In this document: piece by piece, positions 56,243 to 64,000 of the stretch
Numbering within the stretch: the stretch's first letter is position 1
Layout of the letters: every line of letters starts with the position of its first letter
Assembly: GCA_024867545.1 (NCBI GenBank)
Contig: JANFNE010000053.1
Coordinates: forward strand, 186,001 to 250,000
Length of the DNA: 64,000 nt
From: Phytopythium helicoides
Lineage: Eukaryota; Oomycota; Peronosporomycetes; Pythiales; Pythiaceae
Direction: 5' to 3'
Position numbers and translations under genes: made by a program
Notes under the pieces: model-generated
What the model was told of the DNA's origin: nothing
Databases searched by the model: none
What the model saw: the letters and a program-made list of their open reading frames with translations, nothing else

Positions 56243-58135
56243 ATGGAGAGGCGGGATGCGCGGGTCCGAGGCGCTGCCGCGGCTGCCGGCGGCGCGGCCG
56301 GGGCGGCCGGCGGGTACGCGGCGCAGTTCCGCGCGCAGGCCAAGGCGTCGCTGGTGCAGTGCGACGTGGCGCCGCTGCTCGCGCGCTTCGAGGACGCCGC
56401 GCTCTTCCAGAACGCGCACCGCAAGCCGCTGACCGTCGCGCTGCACGAGCTCTCGGACGCGCAGCGCCGCCGCGCGAGTTGCGTGGAGCCCTCGGCTCAA
56501 TTGGCCAGCGAGGTGGCGACTGGTGAGGCGCATGCGAGAGCTGATGGCGCCCTGCAGCGCCAGGCGTCGGTGCTGATCCTCCGGCGGCGAGCCAAGCACA
56601 AGCTGCAGCGTCACCACCGCATCATGAGTCCCGTGGCTGCTGCGGCGGCGTCTGCGGCTGCTGGAGATGGAGAGCGGGAGGGTGGAGACCTAGTGGTGAA
56701 GAAGCAGCCGGCGCTGCCGGCGAGAGTGCTGTTCGACGACTCGCGCTGGGCTCGCAGCTCCAGGTGCGACTACTGCCAGCTCGCGGGCGGAGACCTCGAG
56801 TGCGCCACGTGCGACGTCATTGCGCACGCGCCGTGCTACCTGGCGGACTTTGACGCCAGCGAGCACAAGCAGAAGACGGCGTTCGTGGTGCCCACGCGCT
56901 TCTCGTGGCTGTGCCGCCACTGCCAGCGAGGGCTGCAGGCCGAGTACGACGCCAACGCGGCCGCCGCGAGGTCCAAGCAGCTCGCACAGAAGCGGCAGCT
57001 GCTCGGACGCGTCGTCACGGCCTACCTGCGCATGGCCAAGGACGCCGAGGCTGTTCGCGCGCAAGAAGCTCGCCATCGTGCGCATCCAGGCCATCATTCG
57101 GGGCAAGCTGGCGCGCTGGCGGTTCGTCAAGATGCAGCGCAACCGGGTGCGGCCGTACACGCTGGACGCTCTCAGCATCTTCGGCAGCGTCGGGGGTGGT
57201 GGACTGCGAGCAGCACGAGGCCGTCGACAGGAGCTCTGGAGGAGCTGAGGCTCGCCAATGGCTTCTCGTGCAACCCGTACTTGTACGTGACTGTGTGCGA
57301 CGGCGAGGACGACTCGCTGCAGCACTTCTGCTTCGAGACGAGTCTCCGCAAGGGGCTGTTCGTGACGCCTGGCAGCGCCAGCGAGCTCAGCTTGGCGTGG
57401 CCCGAGCGGCTCTTTGTGCCGGGAATCAACGGCAATGCCAGCATCGCGTTCACGCTGCTCAGCAAGAACGGGCCCAACAACTTTTTCCTCGGCCAGGCCG
57501 TGCTGAGGCTGCTGGACGCGGGGGACACGGCGTGGCGGGACGGCGCCACGCTCGAGCTTCGTCTTCGCGAGCGGATCGAGATCGTCCCCAAGACGGCGCA
57601 GAAGCAGCCTCTGCGCCTCGCACACGCCGTAGGACCCAACGGGAGCGGCGTGTGGGCATTCTCGCCGGCTAGTCGTCGCTTTGGCGATGACGATGACGTT
57701 GGAATCGAGGATGACAGCTCTCGCCTGCGGCTGAGCGTGACGCTGCGGCCGCTGAAAGACGTGACGTCTCACTGCGGCTACATGGGGCTCAAGACGACGC
57801 TGGACGGGTTCCACGCCAATCCTCGGTGGTGCGTACTCGCCGACAGCTCGCTGCGCGTGTATCGCCACTATGGCGTGACGGTGGCGAGCGAGATCGTGGA
57901 CATGGCTCGCGCCAACGACGTCCGGCTGGAGCACGGACACAACAGCATTGCTCGCCGCAGCACGTCCAGCGGAGGCGACAAGGACAGCAGGAGGAGGAGG
58001 AGAGAGCCCAACTGCGTCGTGGTCGCGCACGTGAGCCGGCTGTTCGTGTTCGAGTGCGAGCACGGCGAGGCCGCGCGCGCGTGGCACAAGAAGCTGCAGG
58101 CGGCCCAGCGTCGCGCCGCCGAGCCGCCGCCGTAG
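56243..58135 (+). CDS. PHD finger - IQ motif - C2/PH-like protein (630 aa frame)
   Basis: The N-terminus is Ala/Gly-rich. A PHD-type zinc finger follows at about residues 170-225 (CDYCQLAGGDLECATCD … CRHCQRGL). An IQ calmodulin-binding motif (VRIQAIIRGKLARWRF, about 57,070-57,120) is encoded in the +1 frame; the main frame there is nonsense-like. So a one-base insertion near 57,050 and a compensating shift near 57,200 are likely. Downstream is a C2-like beta domain (NPYLYVTVCDGEDD) and a PH-like domain (GYMGLKTTLDGFHANPRWCV … ARAWHKKLQAA). Likely a membrane- or calcium-linked scaffold. The frame is otherwise open from ATG to stop. Confidence 0.7.
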   Translation: MERRDARVRGAAAAAGGAAGAAGGYAAQFRAQAKASLVQCDVAPLLARFEDAALFQNAHRKPLTVALHELSDAQRRRASCVEPSAQLASEVATGEAHARADGALQRQASVLILRRRAKHKLQRHHRIMSPVAAAAASAAAGDGEREGGDLVVKKQPALPARVLFDDSRWARSSRCDYCQLAGGDLECATCDVIAHAPCYLADFDASEHKQKTAFVVPTRFSWLCRHCQRGLQAEYDANAAAARSKQLAQKRQLLGRVVTAYLRMAKDAEAVRAQEARHRAHPGHHSGQAGALAVRQDAAQPGAAVHAGRSQHLRQRRGWWTASSTRPSTGALEELRLANGFSCNPYLYVTVCDGEDDSLQHFCFETSLRKGLFVTPGSASELSLAWPERLFVPGINGNASIAFTLLSKNGPNNFFLGQAVLRLLDAGDTAWRDGATLELRLRERIEIVPKTAQKQPLRLAHAVGPNGSGVWAFSPASRRFGDDDDVGIEDDSSRLRLSVTLRPLKDVTSHCGYMGLKTTLDGFHANPRWCVLADSSLRVYRHYGVTVASEIVDMARANDVRLEHGHNSIARRSTSSGGDKDSRRRRREPNCVVVAHVSRLFVFECEHGEAARAWHKKLQAAQRRAAEPPP

Positions 58136-58230
58136 AGGAGAAGAAGCAAAAAAGACGGGAACGATCACGGGTGGGGACGTGGATTACAACAGCTTAATAG
58201 CGGGAATGTTCTCCGCGAGGAAGCAGCCGC

Positions 58231-58475
58231 CTAGAGCAGCGGCGTGTAGCGCTGGCGCTGGCGGCGCTCGGCCCACGACTTGGCCGCGAGCACGTTGACG
58301 ACCACGACGGCCACCACGACGGCCGCCAGCAGGAACGGGTTGGTGCGTTGCGCGGCGTCGGCGACGGCCGAGAAGGACGTGGTGACGAGATCGGTGACGG
58401 CCATGGCGGGCAGGAGAGTCGACTTGGCGCGGATGCGGAAGATCGAGGAGTGAGCCGCGCTGGAAAGCTGCGAAC
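58231..58475 (-). CDS. Tail-anchored small ORF or last exon, related to the surface-protein tail
   Basis: Encodes a hydrophobic helix (FLLAAVVVAVVVVNVLAA) followed by a basic tail ending RQRQRYTPLL. The last residues resemble RMRRQYTRLL of the protein at 59154-61008. A strong 3' splice site (CTTTTCTCAG) precedes 58475, so this may be the last exon of a longer gene. Otherwise it starts at the ATG at 58404 (57 aa). Confidence 0.5.
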
Positions 58476-59153
58476 CTGAGAAAAGAGGATTCAAATCAGG
58501 GGTCAGCTGCGCGGCGGCGGATGTATGGGGTTCGCTATGGCCACACTACGGTACGGGACCTGGACTCATTGCGGATGACGCAGCGATCCAATCCAATCCG
58601 AGCGGGTCACACGCAGCTCCTGGCGTTCCACGGTGCAGGGGCATCGCATTAGTCATGCCACGCTCGACTCGCGCCATTGCGTGTGGCATCAAGTTGCCTT
58701 GGCGACGCCAGCTTCAGTCTTGAACCGCGAGGATGGGGGTGTCCGCAATGCTAGCAATCGAGCCCGTCGACGTTGCGGCGGCCAATGACTGGCTTGCCAT
58801 GCCCGCTGACGTGGTTGGGGTCAAAGATTTCTCCAGCGGAGCGCGCATCTCGCGATTGCGGGACGCGAGCGGCCTGAGACGGTCAGGGCCACGGCTGCTT
58901 GACATAGGATTCTTCGATCCTGACAGCGACAGGCCAAGGTCTTCTGCAAATGAGCCCGTGAGCTCTCGCTTGCTGCTGCAGGGCTATGCCCCACCAAAAC
59001 TCGGACGACTTCAACATCGGGAGCTGACATTTCAACATTGAACTGCACATTTGTCATTTAGTTCGTGGAGTCCATGGCTGGCACAGACACCCTTCTCCTC
59101 CTTCAAAAAAACTCTTGCTAGACCCTGTTGGGTCCTAATTTCCGAAAGCACGC
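58476..59153. other. Stretch without a supported gene
   Basis: A plus-strand frame at 58733-59041 (102 aa, MGVSAMLAIEPVDVA…) is open but has no recognisable motif. An upstream exon for 58231-58475 could lie here on the minus strand, but I cannot define it. Confidence 0.35.
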
Positions 59154-61008
59154 TTACAGCAGGCGCGTGTACTGGCGACGCATGCGGAACTGCTCGAACG
59201 AGCGCGCAGCCACAGCCACGACAGCCACAACCACGACGGCCAGCGCAGCGATCGTCGTGGCACTCAGGCCAGTGGCCTTCTCAGCCTTGGTACTCACAGC
59301 CGCGACAGCCATCGACACAATGCCACTGCTGCTCGACTCCTCCCCGTCCTCGGGGTCCGTCGTGACGATCGTGTAGTCCGGGTCGTCATCGCGCTTGCTG
59401 AAGTGCGTCTCCACAGCGTAGTACGTCGGGTACTTCGGGCGGCGCCGTAGAGAACTCGGGGGCAAGCACGAGGTTCTCAGCAGCAGGGTACACGATCTCG
59501 TCGGCCGAGCGCCAGAACCACCAGCCGTCAATCTTGACAGTGGCAGGCTTGGCATTCACGTAGCCGACAGCACCCCAGACGGACGTCGACACGGTGAGTT
59601 TCTCGAGGGCCTGCACAAGCACCAGTCCAGAGCCCCACACACTGACGTCCGCCGTGTTGGCAACGATCGATCCCGCGAGCAGCTGACCCGCACCGGAGAG
59701 CTCAAGCTTCTCCTTGTCAACCGTGCCGCTCGTCGAGACACTGAGACCGCCCGATCCAAAGACGGACAGCTCCATCGTCGAGTCGACGGTCACAGCGCCA
59801 GTAGCCTCCACCACGACTACACCCGAGCCCGTAACCGAGGCCGAGAGCGAGTCGAGCGCCACCGACTGGGCAGCAAGGGCCACCGCACCGCTTCCGGCCA
59901 CATCAATGTCCAGCGACTTGCCGAGCGACACGCTGGCCCCAAGCAAGAACGGCAGCTGGACCGTGCCGCTTCCCGTGACGACGACGTTCAGCGAGCCGAA
60001 CGACACGTTGCCCACGAGGAGAGACGACTCCGGGCGATCCACGTACAGGTTGGCGTCGCCCACGACCGCAAGCGATAGGCGCGAGTAGGCATTGTCGTCC
60101 TCGTCCTCCTCGTCGTCCGAGGCAACGAGGTCGTCGCGGTCGTCGACGATGGCGAGCACTCGGTCGTCCACGACAACCTCACCGTCGAACGCCGTCGTGA
60201 TGGAGCGCAGCGAGCGAGGGTTCAAGACGTACACAGTGGTGAGCAGGTATCCGTCGGCCTGTGCATCCGCATTGGCCAGGTGCAGCTTGATCGCGTCCGA
60301 GCGGCGCGGGTGGAGCGGGACGACCTCAATCATATCAAGCAGCTCTGGCGAGTCGCCCGTGACGACGACGCGGATGTAGACCGTGCTGCTCGGCTCCTCC
60401 TCCTCCTCGTGCTTCTTGTGCTTCTTGTCCTTCTTGCTCTTCTTCCTGCTGCGCGGGCACTCTTCCTCCTCCTCGTCTTCATCCTCCTCCCTGTGGCGAC
60501 GCAGCTGCACCGTCGGGAACTCCACCGCGTCCCCAGCCGATCCACTAGCCAGCGACCCACTCCCGCTGCCCTCAATCGGCACCACCGGCGGCAGAATCGG
60601 CAGCGGCTGCTCCGTCTCCGTCGGCACCGGCGGCTCCGTCTCCGTTGGCACCGGCGGCTCCGTCTCCACCACCGGCGGCTCCGTCTCGACAACTGGCGGC
60701 TCCGTCTCGACAACTGGCGGCTCCGTCTCGACAACTGGCGGCTCCGTGGGCGCAGGAGGCGGCGGGGGCAGCGCCGACGGGTCCAACTCGACGAACACGC
60801 GGCCTGGGAGCGCCAGGTACAGCGTGTCGAGCCCGCAGCCGGTGCTCGCGACGGTCCACGAGCGCTCGAGCGGCTGGTGCTCGCCCAAAATGTCGTCCGG
60901 CGCGGCCGCGGGCGCCGTCTGGATGCTCCAGGGTGACGTGATCGTCTTCTTGGCGCCGGCGGCGGGCGCCAGGGCCAGCAGCGCCAGCGACAGCAGCGGC
61001 AGCTTCAT
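59154..61008 (-). CDS. Secreted GIN-domain-like surface protein with C-terminal membrane anchor (frameshift near 59,440)
   Basis: The start MKLPLLSLALLALAPAAGA is a clear signal peptide. Then come a Pro/Glu/Thr stalk with four TEPPVVE repeats, a strongly acidic/Lys-rich segment and a large beta-rich region with repeated VxGSGxV strands (VVTGSGTVQLP, DVAGSGAVAL, SVTGSGVVVV, SVFGSGGL). That pattern resembles the bacterial 'GIN' auto-transporter adhesin head (DUF2807). The frame from 61008 stops at 59386, but the other frame continues as RRRPKYPTYYAVETHF and a transmembrane helix (TTIAALAVVVVAVVAVAA) with tail RRQYTRLL. One base near 59,440 separates them. Probably a cell-wall or plasma-membrane adhesin-like protein (inference). 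Confidence 0.7.
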
Positions 61009-61321
61009 GAGCGGACGAGACGTGACGGCCGAAGGGGAAATCTGCAAATGAGCCAGAAAATCAGCCGCGCGCAAAAGATCTCATAGTAGACGCAAGTGAA
61101 AAAAAGATCCTATAGTGGAGCCAAGTGAAGCAGCGTTGTGTGGTGGGTGGCGCGAATCAGTTCGGTCCGACCTGGCGTTAGGATACGGGCCAGACGGGGG
61201 TATAGTTTGTGCAAGTGAAAGGAGATTTGTGGACTGGCTATGGAAGGGTGCGACACACATTCTGAAGACGACGTTTTTTTATTGAAAAAAATGACCATGA
61301 AAACAAAATTGACACAAACAG

Positions 61322-61582
61322 ATGGAGAGGCAAAGCAAAAAACATCGCGTGGATGTGAGGGTTTTGAAGCGGTTTGGCGTCAATGGGGCGGCTTATATTG
61401 CTCTAGCTCACTACTCGAGACGGTGCGGGTGCAGTGGCCAAGATGCCAAAATTGCTGCCAGGTTGTTTCTGCTTGGAAAAGCGTCTATGAAAATGACATG
61501 GAAAGCTCGAACTGACACCACCAGTGCCCGAACACAACGCTACAGATTTGTTTTGGATCAGCGAAGATCAAGCGACTGCTAG
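61322..61582 (+). other. Weak ORF
   Basis: 86-aa basic frame (MERQSKKHRVDVRVLKRFG…) with no motif and no neighbour support. May be chance. Confidence 0.2.
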
Positions 61583-62090
61583 TTAGAGCTTGCGCGTGCT
61601 AGCCCCGATAGAAGAAAACCGATTAAAAAGACGGCTAGTGCGAAAAGATGTACTATCACTGGCTTCGAATGCGAGTGTTGCAGCGACTCGAGACATACGA
61701 GTGATTCTATACCTTTCTACTCCTCTCTTCTCTTGTGTCTCCAACATGAATCAAAGCAACTAGCTAATGGTATTGTGGGCTGGAGACTTCTTCACTCGCA
61801 GGCTCTCCCATATTAGTTGACTCAACCTCTTTGTCGTCGGCATGTGCTTGTATCTTGGAAGCTGTACAACAAGATCCTTTATGTGGGTATGGACCATGCA
61901 ATTGCTCTCATCCCATGAAATCGCTGCCGAATAAGAAACGATATACCCCAAGGGCTCTTCAACAACGCGATGCTATCGCCATGATACTTTGCGAATAGCT
62001 AAAGCATGTGACCCACACGACGAATCCACAACCCACCAAGTCACCTAATGACATTTGGGTTCACGATTCTCCGTTCTCTTCGACAACCCG
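61583..62090. other. Intergenic, upstream of the pseudokinase
   Basis: No convincing frame on either strand. It should contain the pseudokinase promoter. Confidence 0.5.
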
Positions 62091-62104
62091 TCATTTGAGA
62101 TTTG
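62091..62104 (+). promoter_or_regulatory. Possible initiator of the pseudokinase gene
   Basis: TCATTTGAGATTTG partly matches the oomycete initiator consensus, 20 bp before the chosen ATG. Weak. Confidence 0.3.
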
Positions 62105-62124
62105 TGTGCATCGGAGCTTTTGCA

Positions 62125-63366
62125 ATGAGTGAAGACCCGCTTGACCTCGCGACGAAGCTGTGCAGCTCCATGAAGGTTCAGCGTCACGACTGTTTCGCTC
62201 TGTTGCAAGATCTCAAGCGTATCAACGGCGCATTGGTGGGTATCATTGCCATCAGGAGCAGGAACCAGGTTTCTCCTGACCCCCGAGCTGTGAAAGAAGA
62301 GCAAGACAAGCTCTTGGTGGACTTCATTTGTATTCTACGGCGCTACAGTGGGCATCGATTTTTCTATCGCTGCAACAAGCGGCGCCTGCTGATGAAAGAG
62401 CTCGCACGATGCAAGGAAGATATCGACAGGGTGTCTGCAAAGCTGGAAGAGTTGCTACCCCAGTTCTCGCTAAGTCTGAAGCTGACAGAGGCGACGGGTG
62501 CAGCGACAAAAGAGACACAAGCAAAAGCGAAGGTGGTTACGATATTGAGGGAAGCAGCGTCATTGCAACTTTTGATTCCCAACCAAGAAGTAGACCTTGG
62601 CAAGAATTCTTGGTTTGGTGGGAGAGGAGCCTTCAGAGGCGAAGTCGTGTTTGTCAGAATTTTACACGCTTCTAGGAATGAAGAGCTTTGCGCCACTTTA
62701 GATGAGATCAAGCTGGTGTCCCGGTTGAGTCACCCCAATATTGCTCAGGTCATTGGATTTAGCTGGAGTGGATACGGGGACGTTGTGATGGTCATGAATT
62801 ACGTGCACGGGATGAACATGTTCTCTCTGATCCGCAAGTATGAGGCAGAGAAGCGACCAAAGGGCCTAGACAACGAGAAACTCAACATCGCGTTGCAGAT
62901 CGCAAAGGCACTCGCGTATGCGCACTCACTGGATCCACCGGGAATTCACAAGGAATTACTGCCGACAAACGTGCTTGTGACAGCTTCTGGAGACGTCAAA
63001 GTCGTAGGATTTGGGTCCTACCGAGAGCCTACGCTGTGTGCTGGAATTGCTTGGACGTCGTTTCTCCCGGAGATTTTGGGCTGCTACGAGAAAACCTCTG
63101 CATCAGATATGGTCTACTTCGGCATTTTGCTGAGTATGTTGGATATGCACGAGTACCCTTACGCGGAAGTAAGTGCGAGTGTGCAAAGAATGATCCAGCT
63201 GTCCAAGAATCTATTGCACAACTCGTTGTCGCTACCATTTTCCGATTCTACACCACCTGGAGTAGCGCGGTTAGGCCAGATGTGCACGTCGAGGGATCCT
63301 CAGCTTCGTCCAGCAGCAGTAGATGCAGTAAATGTGCTCAAGGATATGCTGATGAAGCTTGGTTGA
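62125..63366 (+). CDS. TKL-type pseudokinase (413 aa)
   Basis: Residues 1-150 are helical (MSEDPLDLATKLCSSMKV…), as in several oomycete TKL kinases. The kinase fold then shows a glycine-rich turn (GGRGAFRGEVV), a SRLSHPNIAQVIGFSW alphaC-beta4 segment and the lobe-joining MNYVHGMNMFSLI. The key residues are replaced: VAIK Lys is Arg (VVFVRIL), HRD is HKE (IHKELLPTNVLV), and DFG is GFG (VVGFGSY). It should therefore be catalytically dead and act as a scaffold or regulator. The longer frame to 62008 lacks an ATG, so 62125 is chosen. The frame is intact, arguing for selection. Confidence 0.85.
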   Translation: MSEDPLDLATKLCSSMKVQRHDCFALLQDLKRINGALVGIIAIRSRNQVSPDPRAVKEEQDKLLVDFICILRRYSGHRFFYRCNKRRLLMKELARCKEDIDRVSAKLEELLPQFSLSLKLTEATGAATKETQAKAKVVTILREAASLQLLIPNQEVDLGKNSWFGGRGAFRGEVVFVRILHASRNEELCATLDEIKLVSRLSHPNIAQVIGFSWSGYGDVVMVMNYVHGMNMFSLIRKYEAEKRPKGLDNEKLNIALQIAKALAYAHSLDPPGIHKELLPTNVLVTASGDVKVVGFGSYREPTLCAGIAWTSFLPEILGCYEKTSASDMVYFGILLSMLDMHEYPYAEVSASVQRMIQLSKNLLHNSLSLPFSDSTPPGVARLGQMCTSRDPQLRPAAVDAVNVLKDMLMKLG

Positions 63367-63540
63367 GAATGGAAAGCTGATGCGCTAGTGAGCTGGGACA
63401 AAATCGAAAACCACGTTATCACTTTCAGATATGCGCATCTCATTGATCTCTTTCTGAAGGTAATACTAGACACTAAACGTTTGGATAGGAATATACTATG
63501 AAAGTCGCCAAGCCATGCCTCAAGAGCCAACACGAGTTAG
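63367..63540. other. Short convergent intergenic stretch
   Basis: Lies between the pseudokinase stop and the stop of the minus-strand repeat protein. No gene seen. Confidence 0.6.
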
Positions 63541-64000
63541 CTACCACGATGCTATTTCGACGTCTTCCTCCGCTTCACGCCTGCGAACGCGTTCGTCTTT
63601 GTTCAAAACATGGTTGCTACGCTGTGGCGCCAATTTCACCAACTCAATCAACCAGCCCTGGTCCGGATTGACAGTGGCCGTATTCGCGTGGAAGCGCAGT
63701 TTATCCCAATCCAGACGATTCATATTGTTCGCAAAGAGAGGCCGCATCCACGATTGTGGAGACTCGCACAACGCACTCCAGTCGACGTGATCCGGATGAG
63801 CTGCAATTAGGCTCGCCATCCAAGGCTGCGGGTTGCTCAACATTAAGGTCCAGTCCATATACCGTAGATTGTCTCGAACCAAAGGAAACATCCAACTCCC
63901 TCGGATGTTGGAACTCAGATATCTCCAGTCTAGGTGCTTCGACTGTTTCGCCAACACCTCTCCCATCCAACTCTGAGCCTTCTGGCTGATCGCCTTCCAG
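63541..64000 (-). CDS. Trp-rich '[LV]DW' repeat protein, copy 3 (C-terminal part, cut by window end)
   Basis: Repeats continue to the edge in one frame (WKAISQKAQSWMGEVL, then LDWRYLSSN, MDWTLMLSNPQPWM, VDWSALCESPQSWM, LDWDKLRFHA). The C-terminal segment aligns well with both copies near 51.7 and 53.9 kb. It is on the opposite strand from them, so the family is dispersed by more than direct tandem duplication. The 5' end lies outside the window. Confidence 0.75.
   Translation of the reverse strand, partial: WKAISQKAQSWMGEVLAKQSKHLDWRYLSSNIRGSWMFPLVRDNLRYMDWTLMLSNPQPWMASLIAAHPDHVDWSALCESPQSWMRPLFANNMNRLDWDKLRFHANTATVNPDQGWLIELVKLAPQRSNHVLNKDERVRRREAEEDVEIASW

Noticed and set aside
56690..58168. 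492-aa minus-strand ORF
   Set aside because: Antisense to a gene with a PHD finger and C2/PH-like domains; a product of high GC with few stops.
60280..60936. 218-aa Arg-rich plus-strand ORF and its overlapping frames
   Set aside because: Shadow of the TEPPVVE repeats of the surface protein.
1..64000. tRNA, rRNA, CRISPR arrays or bacterial operon signals
   Set aside because: None found. Repeats are long tandem segments, not short spaced repeats, and the genes are eukaryotic.

Overview
The window looks like a chromosome segment of a plant-pathogenic oomycete, most likely Phytophthora. The evidence is a cluster of Crinkler (CRN) effector genes with the LxLYLA and HVLV-type header motifs, an oomycete-style initiator next to the CRN start codons, a TKL-type pseudokinase, a Ty3/Gypsy chromovirus, a Polinton/Maverick element, and compact genes with few introns. 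I cannot name the species from the sequence alone.

Region 1 (1-34,391) is a segmental amplification. Two unit types alternate. The C unit (about 4.93 kb) holds an intact minus-strand CRN gene (433 aa; 431 aa in one copy), an AT-rich spacer, a relic joining ABC-transporter and cytosine-deaminase fragments, and a dead Ser/Gly-repeat gene. The K unit (about 6.44 kb) has the CRN 5' half and spacer replaced by a 3.72 kb block carrying a protein kinase-PP2C phosphatase fusion that lacks the kinase N-lobe. The order K-C-C forms a 16.3 kb higher-order repeat, present almost twice. The array ends at about 30,697 in an inverted 2,955-bp copy, so the last intact CRN lies between two long inverted arms. 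A diverged CRN relic and a further inverted scrap follow.

Region 2 (34.4-48.8 kb) starts with a 5'-truncated two-exon unknown gene. Next is a Polinton remnant with a chromodomain integrase and a protein-primed family B DNA polymerase that contains an HNH-like insert. The polymerase gene is split by a 7,496-bp Ty3/Gypsy chromovirus. That element has two 592-bp LTRs that look identical, a 5-bp target duplication TAGTA, gag and pol in different frames, a textbook -1 frameshift signal, and a 344-aa antisense coiled-coil ORF next to the 3' LTR.

Region 3 (48.8-64 kb) is more ordinary gene space. It holds a family of proteins built from 24-residue Trp-rich '[LV]DW' repeats, resembling repeats I know from giant viruses: two long copies, one relic and one partial copy at the window edge. 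Other genes are an ankyrin-like protein, an unrecognised helical-repeat protein, a PHD-IQ-C2/PH-like protein, a secreted GIN-domain-like surface protein with a C-terminal membrane anchor, a short relative of its tail, and a pseudokinase. Several reading frames here are broken by apparent single-base shifts, which may be sequence errors or real decay.
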